Shown here one piece after another: positions 12,701-30,682 of a DNA stretch of 64,000 bases. Each line of letters opens with the position of its first letter. The first letter of the stretch is position 1. The position numbers and the translations under genes are program-made. The notes below the pieces were generated by a model, which did not search any database, had not been told where the DNA came from, and saw nothing but the letters and a program-made list of their open reading frames with translations. Source of the stretch: Antedon mediterranea (lineage: Eukaryota > Echinodermata > Crinoidea > Comatulida > Antedonidae); contig NC_092680.1 of NCBI RefSeq assembly GCF_964355755.1, positions 3,759,001 through 3,823,000 on the forward strand, read 5' to 3'.

Positions 12701-15700
12701 ACAATGTTAAATGTTAAACAACATTAAAATTAAACATTAAATAGGGTGGGATAACACACAATGTTTAATAACATTAAAATTAAACATTAAATAGGGTGGG
12801 ATAACACACAATGTTTAATAACATTAAAATTAAACATTAAATAGGGTGGGATAACACACAATGTTAAATAACATTAAAATTAAACATTAAATAGGGTGGG
12901 ATAACACACAATGTTTAATAACATTAAAATTAAACATTAAATATGGTGGGATAACACACAATGTTTAATAACATTAAAATTAAACATTAAATAGGGTGGG
13001 ATAACACACTATGTTAAATAACATTAAAATTAAACATTAAATAGGGTGGGATAACACACAATGTTTAATAACATTAAAATTAAACATTAAATAGGGTGGG
13101 ATAACACACAATGTTTAATAACATTAAAATTAAACATTAAATAGGGTGGGATAACACACAATGTTTAATAACATTAAAATTAAACATTAAATAGGGTGGG
13201 ATAACACACAATGTTAAATAACATTAAAATTAAACATTAAATAGGGTGGGATAACACACAATGTTTAATAACATTAAAATTAAACATTAAATAGGGTGGG
13301 ATAACACACAATGTTTAATAACATTAAAATTAAACATTAAATAGGGTGGGATAACACACAATGTTAAATAACATTAAAATTAAACATTAAATAGGGTGGG
13401 ATAACATACTATGTTAAATAACATTAAAATTAAACATTAAATAGGGTGGGATAACACACAATGTTAAATAACATTAAAATTAAACATTAAATAGGGTGGG
13501 ATAACACACAATGTTTAATAACATTAAAATTAAACATTAAATAGGGTGGGATAACACACAATGTTTAATAACATTAAAATTAAACATTAAATAGGGTGGG
13601 ATAACACACAATGTTTAATAACATTAAAATTAAACATTAAATAGGGTGGGATAACACACAATGTTAAATAACCTTAAAATTAAACATTAAATAGGGTGGG
13701 ATAACACACAATGTTAAATAACATTAAAATTAAACATTAAATAGGGTGGGATAACACACAATGTTTAATAACATTAAAATTAAACATTAAATAGGGTGGG
13801 ATAACACACAATGTTTAATAACATTAAAATTAAACATTAAATAGGGTGGGATAACACACAATGTTTAATAACATTAAAATTAAACATTAAATAGGGTGGG
13901 ATAACACACAATGTTTAATAACATTAAAATTAAACATTAAATAGGGTGGGATAACACACAATGTTTAATAACATTAAAATTAAACATTAAATAGGGTGGG
14001 ATAACACACAATGTTTAATAACATTAAAATTAAACATTACTTACTTAATGCCCGTGTATGGTCTGCATTTCTAAAACCATTACTGCGTAATCTTTGTAGT
14101 AATATATCTGAAGTTAGTTGTTTTACAAGGTAGACGGCAACACAGTATTGCTATAGAGAAAAAAACATCAATAATTTGTATTCCTTATACAACACATGTT
14201 AAACTTGACCTTGATATTTTATTTAGTATTCAAGGAATACATGTAAAAGACCTACACTACAGTTAGATTTCCATGACATTTGTATCCAGTTGTACACAGT
14301 ACTGTAGGTTAACATTTCATAGTAAAGAAAAATTTAATTTTTTAAAGAAATGTTATAATTACTTACTCGACCAAACTCTTGCGCCCACGTTATATCTACT
14401 CGGTTAGGTTCATTTAAGTTCGGGCGTATCAGATGCGTAATGTTCACTGGCCGACTTGGTCGTCTTGGTTCCGCACCTGCCTTACTTTGTGGCAGAAATG
14501 CCTAAAAAAATGAATTAAAAATACACACAATTAATAAACTAATTCTCTTCATTTACTAATTGAAATACATAGTAGTTTAGTACTGTATGTATAGTAGCAA
14601 TAGAACCTATGGAACATAAAAGCAAAAACTTCCAAAAATGATTGGACAAATACTGTAAATATATCTTATCTCAATCTTATCTTTAAAAAATATAAATTAC
14701 AAAAAGAACCAAAAACAATTAAACACATTAATATAATAAAGTAATCAAATAGATTACACTAAAACATGAAATACCAAAATACTTAAAAAAATTACCATAA
14801 ATATTTATATATGATAGAGAGTACAGTCCCTACAGTACAGTATTGCTCGTTAAACAAAAATGGTATCATAAATTCATCATTAATTTTTACAAAAGAATCA
14901 ACAGTTCATGCTAGTTAATATGCTTCTTGAAGACAGGATTTACATGAAAAACAAATTAATAACTGATATAATACAGCAGGGAATTCCCCTGAGATTTCCA
15001 GGTCAACGGACTGATGTCTATATGGCTCAGGTCAATTTCCTTTTTTGAAAGGTTAACAGGAAATGACATCATAGAACACCAGACTAATGTAGGAATCATT
15101 AATTGACATCGGGTTATAATTTTAATTGCTTCCATAAGTATTTCTTTGTTTGGTACAACATAGTACAGGTTCCAGGTAGCACTATTTAAAATAAAATGAT
15201 TTCCTAAATAAATTAAATAGTATGGAATTGTTACGACGGTCTTAACAGACATATAACTGGAAATTCCCAAATCATGTCATTATAATCTCAAATCATACAG
15301 TAATTCTAAGGAATACATTGACTGGAAATAACAGGAATAAATAATAATAAATAAATAAAATGTGTGGAACACAAATTTAAAAAGATATAATGATCATTAT
15401 TAGTATACATTTAATTTATGAAGTTATTATCAATAACTGCATAAATTAAATGTGACCAACCTACTGGATAAGTGCAACTACTTAAATAGTAAATGATATA
15501 TTTAAAATGGAGTTCTGCAAAGTATAAGATGATAATAATGATGATGATGATGATGATTACAATTATTTGGAATACACCTACATTTAACAATATTGAAAAT
15601 CTCAGATGTAAGTAATGATTAACAATTTACTCCTTTTTCATATTGCCTCACTATTATTAAGTATTATTATACTATTACTAAATTTTAAAAAAATTACTTT

Positions 15701-18700
15701 TAACACAAACTGAAATCAATACTTTTAAGTGTTTCTTTCAATTCTTGCTTGTTGAAATGTAAAATGAATTTGTGCAGTAGCCTAGCAACATTTCAAAATG
15801 TCTTGAAATATTTCATCTTAAAGATTGTAAAAATAATTCAGTATTAAACCAGGAACCGGATTAAAAAAAAATAAAATTATAAGTATATATAATAAGATAG
15901 GAAAACAATTAGGTAGCACAATAAGATTTGAGCATCATGTGATCCGTGTATTAATTGCAAAATGCCTACAAGGAACAGTAATACCAGAAAGTTAAATTCG
16001 CAGTAGGATGAAGATTGTAGGTAGTGTCAGGTTTCTGTTTTTGACACACCCTGTAGGGTAACCCGACACTGCTGATATAAACTACAGGTAGTAGTATAGC
16101 CTTGAATTCATAACTACAGACCACTACAATCTAAACAATTATTGAATGTTGAATATTACAGAAGTGAATAACATTAAGAAGAGTGCAAAATGGTCTATTT
16201 AAAATTATATTAATCTTCATTTTTCATGTTTTTGGGGGACAATACAATATACAATACTTTAGGTATAAACCAAAATCATAATCTCTAAATTACAGTAATA
16301 TGCAAAGTAATTAATGAAGGAATAATGTTGTCAGTTTTAAGGTTTAATAATTGTGAACATAGTACTACCTACCACTACTAATACTATGGAATCAGCTAAA
16401 TTTGTGTTTTTGAATAAGGGTCTGTTTCTGCTCCAAAAAAAAATAAATAACTGGTTGACAACCATGTAAATAAAATAACCCCAATTTCTTGGCAGAAGAA
16501 AAAGGACCAATTTTCAATAACCGGTTAAATAGCAGCCTGAAAATAACGATTAAAACACCCAATCGATTAGGTGTTAGAACGATAAAATAAAAATTAATTG
16601 ATTGACCACCATTGACCTTTGACCCAACTATTGTTATCATCTTGATAACCATCTGAGTGCATTTTGGGTAATGTTAATGTTTTTCATTGACAACCACAAA
16701 CTAATTTAAACAGGTTTTATAAATTTAGCAGTCCTGATGCAGTTTACATAAAAATTACATTTTTTATCTATTTTGAAATACAAAACGGTTTATTTGCTGA
16801 GGCAGAGCATCTAAAACTATATCTGTTGAGTTGTAAGATTTATTTTACTGCCTCATTGTACTATAAACCTTTGCAGTATTTCCACCTACCCTCAACTTTT
16901 TAAACCTTTGTATAAAGTAGAATCGTACAAAATACTTACCGGTAGTGGACATAACTTATTGTTTACTTTCACACAAACACTCCCTGGAAATTTGTCATCT
17001 TGCTCACAACTTGTTTCTGCTAGACAAAACCTTCAAAATAAAAAATATCAATGAAAAAATAAGTATAAAATATGAATTAAAAATGAAAAAGGAATGTTAG
17101 TTAATGTTAATAACAAATCTGTTAATAATATATTTATTTAAGGCAAGCCAAAATATGAGCATTTTAATTTCCATTACATTGGATAACAAAAGGAATCTCT
17201 ATATGTACATCATTGATTGATTTTTTTTAAACTTAATAATTTATTAATTATTAAAAAAATCAATCCAAAAAAGGATATTCCAACAATTAAAAGGTGGATA
17301 CATGCCCTTTAAACTAAAGCTCTGTCTACACTATTAAACTTTATTTTACAAAAAGATGTGGTGTGCTTATATATGGACCTAATGATGTCATATCATTACC
17401 ATATTTAGGCACATCACACTTTTTTTTGTCAAATTTAGTTTGTTATCTAATTATAATAAGACCCTGGGATTGAGTTTAACCAAAGAACATTGATTTAAAA
17501 ATAATACGCTTCCAACATTAAACTAAATTAATAATCATACATTTTAATTATTAATGATTGATTTCATAAGATGAATTATATGTACTGTTCAGGTCTTTAT
17601 GGTAATTAAGGATTTTTTGTTTAATTAATGATATTTTATCATAACAATATTCAGTAAGTGTTTTTCATGTTTTGTTTGCTATGAAAAAAAAAACAAAACA
17701 ATTTCACAGAATGTCTAATCAAACGGGAAGTGATAAAGTATCAAAAGATTATTATTATAATTTTTCTTGTTGAGAGATCCATAGATAAACCACAATAACC
17801 TTCTGTTCTAACAGCTGTATGTTTCTAATCCATGGCGTGCAGTAAATAAAAACAGGAATATTAAGTCTCTCAACCTGCTTTGACTTTTTCAATTATTGTA
17901 CCACACTGTAAGCAAGCCAGTCGATTCTAATTCACCAATCTACAAAATTTATGCATCAGTTGATTGTCCAGTATTTGACCATGGAGTAAATCTCAATTAA
18001 AGTATTTAATTGTAACGCATTTATTGGTTTCGGGCTTGTTTCTTTTGAATATTGTAATGTCACCAGTTGGAGAGATAAAGGACAGTCTAGTACTGATAAA
18101 CTTAGAATCAATTTGTATTCACTTGTAGTTGTACATGATTGACATTAAACCATAGCCTTGTTAGACTAAAGTATTTCAACCTTACAACAAATGTTAGTAG
18201 CATTGTTGTAGAATATGTCTTTTGTAAACAAAACCTTTCTGTACCTACACTATCTAACTTTATGTGACGTCACTACCACATTTGGGCATATCACTACCAA
18301 ATTTGGGCATATAACTACCATATTTGGGCATCACACTTTCTTTTTGTCCAATTAGTTTGTAGAAAGAGCTTAATACCTTGAAATTGTTTAAATACCCTGT
18401 GAAATATATCCGTGCTGCTACTACTACAGTATTACAATTGTTAATAATTCATTTAAATATGCAGTGTGGAGGAATTGACTTACCTTAATTGAACTTGTAC
18501 TGCATATTCTATTCGTGGATTCGGTGTCCAAGACTCACGAATCATCTGTAATTGCTGCGGTGTTAGGTGAAATAACACGGTTCTTTGGATTTCTCTATAT
18601 TTACCAGATGGCACTGTCATTTAAGAATATTAATCAGCTTATTAATTTACACAGTAAAGCCTCTATTAAGGGGACACTTTCAGGAACCAACAAAGTGTCC

Positions 18701-21462
18701 TTTGAATAGGGGTGTCCCTTGAATAGGTACTGTAGGATTATCCCTTGAATAGGGGTGTCACTTGAATAGGTAGGATTATCCCTTGAATAGGTAGGATTAT
18801 CCCTTGAATAGGTAGGATTATCCCTTGAATAGGGGTGTCACTTGAATAGGTAGAATTATCTCTTGAATAGGTAGGATTATCCCTTGAATAGGTAGGATTA
18901 TCCCTTGAATAGGTAGGATTATCCCTTGAATAGGTAGGATTATCCCTTGAATAGGGGTGTCACTTGAATAGGTAGGATTATCCCTTGAATAGGTAGGATT
19001 ATCCCTTGAATAGGTAGGATTATCCCTTGAATAGGGGTGTCACTTGAATAGGTAGAATTATCTCTTGAATAGGTAGGATTATCCCTTGAATAGGTAGGAT
19101 TATCCCTTGAATAGGTAGGATTATCCCTTGAATAGGTAGGATTATCCCTTGAATAGGGGCGTCACTTGAATAGGTAGGAATGTCCTTTGAATAGGAATGT
19201 CCCTTGAATAGGAATGTCCCTTGAATAGGGGTGTCCCTTGAATATTAATGTCCCTTGAATAGGGGTGTCCCTTGAATAGGAATGTCCCTTGAATAGGGGT
19301 GTCCCTTGAAAAGGAATGTCCCTTGAATAGGGGTGTCCCTTGAAAAGGAATGTCCCTTGAATAGGGGTGTCCCTTGAAAAGGAATGTCCCTTGAATAGGG
19401 GTGTTTCTTGAATAGGGGTGTTTCTTGAATAGGGGTGTCCCTTGAAAAGGAATGTCCCTTGAATAGGTAGGAGTGTCACTTCAATAGGGATGTAACTTCA
19501 ATAGGGATATCCCTTTAATAGGATTGTCACTTGAATAGGATTGTCACTTGAATAGGAGTACCCCTTCAATAGGGATGTCAACAGTAGAAAAACACTTACC
19601 AAATGTTTTATTTGAACAATAAAAAGTAAATGAAAATCAATCATTATTTCTTTAAAAAAACCAATTCCAGTACTTACCCAGACCAGTTGGTTTTACTAGG
19701 TCATCTTGGATATCATAAAACGGTAATGGACAAAATTTAACATCAGGTCTAACAGGCTGAGGTGAGGTCAGTTCAATATGTTGACCTCCCACGTGCTGTG
19801 GTGTATGTTGCTGAGAACTAAACGGATAGAATTGTGGAAACTGCGGTAATGCTGGATTGTTTGGCGGCGATATTCTTTCTGTTACCGTTTGATTTGTATT
19901 CCTACTGGTACTATTTGAATTTCCAACTGCTACTTGCGGTGGGCTAACTAATCGCCTAGGGAATCGTCTCCTATTTAGCTCTTTTATTTTAATTTCAACC
20001 GGTGTATTACAATTGTTTTTTAGCAACGCAAGTGCCCTTGCTTGGAGTTCATGTTTACGACCACTTTTGTTCCTTCCGGCAAATCCTAACAATACTTGTA
20101 ATTCAGAAACACGAAAACTCATAACCATTCGCTGGAAAAAATATACAGAATTACTCAGACATGGATGTAATTGTGCTAAGCTAGGTACAGTAAGATACTG
20201 TGCTCACTTTCTAAGGCTATCTGTATTTTCAAAAGAGCACTGACTTGTTTGTCGATTTTCGCTGAGTGCAATTTTTTTCTTATTTTTAACATCATTGTGT
20301 TTATAGTGTGTAAAAATTTACCATTACTTTATCGTGAATATGTACCTTACAATATTTATTATTAAGGAAAATTATTATTATGAAGGAAAATCATACAAAA
20401 AGTAACAAATTCTTTAAATTGATGATTCTAAAGATGGATTTCTCGCACACTGTTCTTAAACTCTATGTTGAAGTGGAAGAAAAATGTTTATTAATTCTGT
20501 TTCTTTTATCAGCATAGAACTAGGTAGAGAGTTGAAAGTGCCTACAGAAACCTAAAACCTTAAATTTGACGCATGGTCAACCATGCCTATAGAAAATAAT
20601 AAATTACACACGCATAGTTGACCGTGCTGATAGCCTCAATGAAATAAATACAGAACTCATTATGTACTGTACAGTATGGAAAGGTAAACATGGTTAAAAA
20701 AATAATTACATATCATGAATTAAATTTAAATTGTTATGATGCTTATGGCTCTAGCTAGGCCAGATCTGCTATCTATAAGCAAGTGTAGTTAGCTATAGTA
20801 GTAGGGTAGGGAGTACCCTCATGGAGTAAAGATGGTACCCTGTAGGCAAAGTAGTAGAATAAATAGGGCAGGCTAACACAGAGTTAGACAATACTTTACA
20901 TTTACTTTACAACATGAAGACCTTTGTATGCTGTAAAAATAAGAGGTTAAACGTCACAACGTGTCATCTCAGTCGTCAGTCAGCTGAAAAGGGGCCAACA
21001 CCAGATTTTATCTTTTGAAATCAAATTATGTTATGCAACATTTGCAACAAGTTACCAAAAAAATACTTATCCTAAATTTATAGGCAAGGCCTGCCTGGCC
21101 TAGAACAGCAGTACGATTAATACAAAATATAACAACCCAAGTGCGGTGTGGCCTAAGCCCAAAGGCTAAATAAAGGCTTCATCAATCAAGATGATTGCCC
21201 ACTGACGAATACCCTGATGAAGGCTGATCGATCTATCGTACACCGCTAGCCTCCACACAGTCGGCCGGACAAAACAAATTGCGCTCTAAAAGTCATTCGA
21301 TTGATTTAGCCCTTTATTAAACCTTACAAAAAGTGAATACATATTACACGGAAAGTTAAATTCATCCACGGCCTAAAGATATGTCCGATATGTAAAAATA
21401 GCATATGAAAGGACCACAAACTGACAAATATTGCTTACTTTTAATTCCATATAGTCCGACAT
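763..21462 (-). CDS. PIAS: E3 SUMO-protein ligase, PIAS family (10 coding exons)
   Basis: PIAS-family SUMO E3 ligase, expected in the nucleus, passing SUMO from UBC9 to transcription factors and chromatin proteins. Coding exons in transcript order: 21439-21462, 19678-20131, 18484-18613, 16940-17030, 14367-14501, 14045-14150, 5390-5558, 4756-4821, 3955-4148, 763-1754; phases close to give 786 aa. It starts MSDYMELK, matching the ELK that precedes the second exon in vertebrate PIAS. Domains: SAP about residues 10-46 ([18 protein letters not shown]); PINIT about 120-280; SP-RING about 320-400 with [11 protein letters not shown] and [11 protein letters not shown] as zinc ligands; an acidic SUMO-interacting motif [13 protein letters not shown] near 467. 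The tail is long (human PIAS1 is about 651 aa) and carries a pentapeptide repeat plus a Tyr/Asn/Pro-rich end. All introns are GT-AG. Which vertebrate PIAS1-4 it matches cannot be said; an invertebrate would normally have one pre-duplication gene. Confidence 0.95.
1083..1290 (-). repeat. 15-bp coding minisatellite (pentapeptide xTEKS) in PIAS
   Basis: About 13 tandem copies of a 15-bp unit inside the last PIAS exon encode (N/Y/C)(T/R)EK(S/N). The frame stays open through the array. The repeat is hydrophilic and probably disordered. Nothing like it is known to me in vertebrate PIAS tails, so it is probably a lineage-specific, possibly length-polymorphic expansion. Confidence 0.85.
2482..3840. 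repeat. 71-bp tandem satellite, about 19 copies
   Basis: Near-identical units of 71 bp, e.g. from GGAGGTACACACCTGATTGG to CAGCTAGTGACTATGT, run head to tail. Two positions toggle among copies (CCTGATT/CCTAATT and AGTGACT/AGTCACT), which looks like a few parental variants spread by unequal exchange. Two copies carry an extra CACTATG (about 3536-3545 and 3686-3696). 71 is not a multiple of three and no frame stays open. Confidence 0.97.
3921..3948. repeat. (ATA)n trinucleotide microsatellite
   Basis: Run of ATA/TAA repeats lying just inside PIAS intron 9, within a few bases of the exon 9 donor (GTGAGT, 3949-3954). Confidence 0.9.
5655..5897. mobile_element. Foldback element with AATCCCACCCC termini
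   Basis: The left end reads TAGTATAATCCCACCCC and the right end GGGGGTGGGATTAAACC, forming inverted arms about 240 bp apart. GGGACTATACCC repeats occur inside. It has no ORF. This is consistent with a miniature inverted-repeat element, but no target duplication could be fixed. Confidence 0.5.
7116..7246. mobile_element. F1 foldback MITE, copy 1
   Basis: Starts TAAAGCTCTGTCTACACTAT and ends TAGTGTAAACAGAGCTTA, with the typical GCCCATATATGGACATGATG middle. Lies in PIAS intron 6. Confidence 0.9.
9507..11679. repeat. Cluster of oriented GCGTGCGTTA...TTTGACAGAC motifs
   Basis: A motif close to TTGCGTGCGTTAGTTTTTGA plus CAGAC occurs on the plus strand at 9507-9530, 9865-9887, 9895-9917, 11281-11320 (doubled) and 11462-11487. 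It occurs reverse-complemented at 10854-10874, 11061-11079 and 11656-11679. The 10.85-11.5 kb part is richer in GC than its surroundings. There is no ORF of note. It could be subterminal motifs of a decayed DNA transposon, or a cluster of binding sites. Confidence 0.6.
12174..12320. mobile_element. F1 foldback MITE, copy 2
   Basis: Starts TAAAGCTCTGTCTACACTAT; ends with AGTTTGATAGTGTCAGACAGAGCTTTA (one small insertion in the right arm). Lies in PIAS intron 6. Confidence 0.9.
12541..12690. repeat. Interspersed repeat fragment (CACTGGACCTACGGTTTATAG)
   Basis: The stretch GTGTACACTGGACCTACGG followed by TTTATAGT, with GGAGTAACCCCCCTACT before it, recurs almost unchanged near 26.34-26.46 kb. This is therefore a dispersed repeat, probably the tail of a retroelement or SINE. 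No coding sequence was seen. Confidence 0.6.
12694..14038. repeat. 50-bp tandem satellite, about 27 copies
   Basis: Highly homogeneous 50-bp unit built from ATAACACACAATGTTTAATA, ACATTAAAATTAAACATTAA and ATAGGGTGGG. Each unit contains the inverted pair AATGTTTAA/TTAAACATT, so single strands can fold into a run of hairpins. The array ends at the PIAS exon 6 donor: on the minus strand the donor GTAAGT is followed directly by AATGTTTAATTTTAATG, the repeat itself. Confidence 0.97.
15531..15556. repeat. (ATG)n microsatellite
   Basis: GATGATAATAATGATGATGATGATGATT-type trinucleotide run in PIAS intron 4. The rest of that intron (14502-16939) is AT-rich with no exon seen. Confidence 0.8.
16022..16072. 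repeat. Short inverted repeat AGTGTC(A/G)GGTT
   Basis: AGTGTCAGGTT is matched by AACCCGACACT about 30 bases downstream, giving an 11-bp arm with one mismatch. It is a small hairpin of unknown origin. Confidence 0.45.
17313..17445. mobile_element. F1 foldback MITE, copy 3, right end decayed
   Basis: Good left end TAAAGCTCTGTCTACACTAT. The right arm stops after TTTTTTTGTCAAATTTAGTTTG and the terminal TAGACAGAGC is lost. PIAS intron 3. Confidence 0.8.
18230..18372. mobile_element. F1 foldback MITE, copy 4, degenerate
   Basis: Recognisable by CTACACTATCTAACTTTATGTGACG, three repeated (C/A)ACCATATTTGGGCAT blocks, and AATTAGTTTG...AGAGCTTA at the right end. PIAS intron 3. Confidence 0.65.
18657..19590. 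repeat. Minisatellite, CCCTTGAATAGGTAGGATTAT and CCCTTGAATAGGGGTGT units
   Basis: A 21-bp unit (CCCTTGAATAGGTAGGATTA plus T) dominates the left part. A 17-20 bp unit (CCCTTGAATAGGGGTGT, CCCTTGAATAGGAATGT) dominates the right part. The left edge reads CCTCTATTAAGGGGACACTT, the same wording as the 45-kb array. The open frame it makes on the minus strand at 19162-19479 is a by-product of the repeat. It fills most of PIAS intron 2. Confidence 0.95.
20132..21438 (-). other. PIAS intron 1
   Basis: 1.3-kb first intron (donor GTAAGC, acceptor TTTTCCAG). It contains a pair of CATGGTCAACCATG / CATAGTTGACCGTG related segments near 20570 and 20617, and no exon was seen. Confidence 0.75.
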
Positions 21463-21639
21463 CTTGCTGGTTGTTCAAAACTACAATCTCGTACCAAATT
21501 GTGCACATGCGCAATAAGTTTGAACTGCAGCAATGCATTTCGGGATACATAATTGAAAATATTACTTCCGTCGTGTGATCCTCTAGGCAACCAGACGCCT
21601 ACACTGTCTTTAAAGTTGTAGATTTTATGTTTAAAAAAA
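21463..21639. promoter_or_regulatory. Bidirectional promoter between PIAS and KATNAL2
   Basis: Only 177 bases separate the two start codons, so both promoters must lie here or overlap the first exons. Motif-like strings: GCACATGCGCA (21503-21513, NRF1-like), ATTACTTCCG (21561-21570, an ETS core on the minus strand) and GGCAACC (21586-21592, RFX X-box half site, of interest because KATNAL2 is tied to cilia and flagella). No TATA box is evident. Function is inferred from layout and motif resemblance only. Confidence 0.6.
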
Positions 21640-27870
<6,231 letters not shown>

Positions 27871-27913
27871 AGACTGGACATTGATACAGCAGTTACTATA
27901 TCTGAAATCTGTG

Positions 27914-28072
27914 TAAAGCTCTGTCTACACTATCAAACTAGTTTGAAAAAATAAGTGTAGTGTGCCCAAATATGGTAGTGCTATGACCAAATATGATAGT
28001 GGTATGACATCATCATGTCCATATATGGCATTTTTTTGTCACATAAAGTTTGATAGTGTAGACAAAGCTTAA
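27914..28072. mobile_element. F1 foldback MITE, copy 8
   Basis: Full copy in the opposite orientation to copy 6, starting 44 bp after the KATNAL2 stop codon and so probably in its 3' UTR. Confidence 0.95.
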
Positions 28073-28589
28073 GTTGGGTATTGTGACCGTGCGATGAGCA
28101 TGTGTATAGGCATAGGTACAGCAAGGAAATTGGGCTTAGAGGATACAGTTGGTACCACCATGTGTAAATTGGGTATACACTAAATACAGCATTTAAATTG
28201 GGCATAAACACAGCAGGTTGTAGTATTTGTATGTCATTAAGTTTGAGATTCTTTTTGTGATATTCAGAGGAAAAACCAAACTTTAAAAGCCTGCAGACAA
28301 ACGTCTTGTGAAAATGGCAGAATACTACTAGACACTAGGATACAATGAAACTTTGTTTGGGTTTTAAAATTAAAATTAATTTCCTGATAAATGGAATTGC
28401 AATACTATAAAATACCTTGAATTTTAAAGTTTGTAGATAAGTGTGGCATTTTTTAAAACAAAAATGGACAATATTAGCTATATGAACAAACAGTTTGGAT
28501 AAGCCTCTGCAATGTTATTTTATATATTTTTTAAAAAAGGAATACTGTACATATTGCAACTATATTGGTATTTAAAGAAAGGAAGACTC

Positions 28590-28745
28590 CTTCTTTGGGA
28601 CCCCCCTATTATGGGGACACCTCTATTAAGGGGACACTTACTTTCCTGTGGGAAAATATAATGTTATCTGATTAAACACTGCAGCCCCTATTCAGTCAGA
28701 GGGTATTGTTTTGGGTACTGAAGATGTCCCCTTAATAGAGCTTCT
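28590..28745. repeat. Remnant of the CTATTAAGGGGACAC element
   Basis: CCTCTATTAAGGGGACACTT near 28620 is mirrored by GATGTCCCCTTAATAGAGCT near 28730, giving inverted ends around about 110 bp. The wording is that of the minisatellite edges at 18.66 kb and 45.0-45.7 kb. Confidence 0.65.
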
Positions 28746-28855
28746 ATTGCACATTTAAAAAATGATGACAAATTACTAGAACTTTGGAAAGAGCGAGAGG
28801 GGTGATTATAAATGAAGGAGGCACATTGTTTAAATGCTAGATTTAAGTTCTTGCC

Positions 28856-29000
28856 TAAGGCTCTATCTACACTATACAACTATGTGACAAACAAATGTGA
28901 TGTGCCCATATATGGACATGATAGTGTCATATCACTACCATATTTAAGCATATCATTACCATATTTGTCAAACTAGTTTGATAGTGTAGACAGAGCTTTA
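28856..29000. mobile_element. F1 foldback MITE, copy 9
   Basis: Full copy: starts TAAGGCTCTATCTACACTAT, ends GATAGTGTAGACAGAGCTTT. Confidence 0.92.
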
Positions 29001-29394
29001 TATGACGATGAACAAAGAAGATGATTCCTTTATCGTCTGACGTCATATGAATAGGATGATGAAACTGCCTATATTTAACCTATAGCAATTTAACTCATTT
29101 TTTATAATATAAGAGTCTGTTTATGTTTTTATGGAGCATTTGTTTTATGCAATATGTGTTTTTAGTGCAATGATGTGAATGAAAGTGAATTATAGCTTAG
29201 AATTATGTAAAGCTGTCTGTGTTCCTGAAAAGTATCCAAAATAATTATTTTAATTTGTATGAGAATCCACTGTGAGGGCACATTCCAGGGAAATCCCTTT
29301 TAAATACAGTAGACTGGACACTTTAACAAGGGGGAATATATGTTTTACCTTTACAGCAAAACAACAGATGGGGAAATCCCTATGGTTGAGAAAT

Positions 29395-29558
29395 GTTAAG
29401 CTCTGTCTACACTACCAAACTTTATTTGACCAAAAAAAATGTGATGTGCCCATAATGGACATGATGATGTCATATCACTACCATAATTGGGCATATCACT
29501 ACCATATTTGAGAACATTTTTTGTGTCAAATTAGTTTGATGTTGTAGACAGAGCTTTA
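29395..29558. mobile_element. F1 foldback MITE, copy 10
   Basis: Full copy: starts TTAAGCTCTGTCTACACTAC, ends GATGTTGTAGACAGAGCTTT. Confidence 0.93.
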
Positions 29559-30043
29559 GTCTTGATGATTTTTCTCTAAATAGTGGTTCTACTATATGTT
29601 GGTACCCGAATGTGTGTTTATATTATATCATATTTTTATTAGTATATTTTATTATATATTACCTTCGGCAAACAATATATAATTTTGTCTCAGGTACTAA
29701 CAACGATAAAATTGCAAAAGATATCTGAAAACATATATAAAATTAAGCTAACACTAGTTATATTTGATAAAATTAAAGGAGGTCAATACATATTCATGTG
29801 AATATGCACATTTGCCAAAGCACCATAGATATTTAAATAAATGCGGATACAAAATAAAGTTGTGGCAAAGGTCATATTTTATGTAAATATATGTTTTTTA
29901 TTTGGAAAATTACTTATAATTAGTTATGTAATATACATTGAAGATAAAACCATTTATTGGTAGCTATATGAACAAACCAGTTCATGTATTGGTAGACAAC
30001 TACAATCTTCAGTGTAAATTAATGTTTTGGAACATTTGGTGTT

Positions 30044-30172
30044 CTAAAGCTCTGTCTACACTATCAAACTAGTTTGATGTGTCCAAATATGGAAATGATA
30101 TGACATCATCATGTCCATAAATATGTCACATTTTTTTGTCACATAAAGTTTGATAGTGTATACAGGGCTTTA
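30044..30172. mobile_element. F1 foldback MITE, copy 11
   Basis: Starts TAAAGCTCTGTCTACACTAT, ends TGATAGTGTATACAGGGCTT. Shorter middle than most copies. Confidence 0.92.
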
Positions 30173-30527
30173 GTTTGGCTACTTTAACACTGATGTTGGC
30201 AGGTGCGAGTGGCCCATATCTCGCTAATTTGGCATCCAAACATTTTAAAACCAAAATTCGAAATCTGAAGTTGAGGAAAATTCTTTGTTGATGAAGTGTA
30301 CTTTCAACAAATCCTTTCCAAAACAGAGATGGAATAACTGCAGTATTGGAAATCCTTCAGAAATTCTAGCATCAGCTAGTGGACATGTAACTGGTACAGT
30401 GATATTAAGCTGATGTGTCGAACATTCGCAGCAAGGCGTGATCTATGAAAGACAATTATTCAAAATTAAAATTACGATTAAATACAGATACCACATATGA
30501 TATATTTTATAGATAGTATGTGGGTAT

Positions 30528-30682
30528 ACAGCACTGGGAATCAGTTGCAGGCACGACGCAAGTAAGTTGGCCAATCACAAGCGACGGTTCAGACGGTCCA
30601 TCGAATCATAATTGGTCAAAATGATTTACAGTGCGCTTATATCCTTAAATTGCATTGCGTCAAAGTTGGAACTAAGCGTACC
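30528..30682. mobile_element. F2 foldback element, copy b, degenerate
   Basis: CACTGGGAATCAG at the left and GTTGGAACTAAGCGTA at the right are weak F2 ends. The interior has the F2 phrases GACGCAAGTAAG and CCAATCACAAGCGACGG. Confidence 0.55.

Larger units (their letters stand above)
5559..14044 (-). other. PIAS intron 6, 8.5 kb of repeats and AT-rich DNA
   Basis: Largest PIAS intron, between the LLQRLR exon and the first SP-RING exon. In order it holds a foldback element (5655-5897), AT-rich single-copy-looking DNA, an F1 element (7116-7246), the CGTGCGTTA motif cluster (9.5-11.7 kb), a second F1 element (12174-12320), a piece of an interspersed repeat (about 12541-12690) and the 50-bp satellite. 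Small ORFs inside it (for example 7387-7611 and 11653-11901) show no domain and strongly AT-biased codons. Confidence 0.8.

Noticed and set aside
12694-14038. Possible CRISPR-like array
   Set aside because: Units are contiguous with no unique spacers and the DNA is eukaryotic; it is a plain satellite. The same applies to the 71-bp array.
19162-19479. 105-aa minus-strand ORF with GHPYSRD-like repeats
   Set aside because: Created by the minisatellite whose unit length happens to keep a frame open; no domain, lies in PIAS intron 2.
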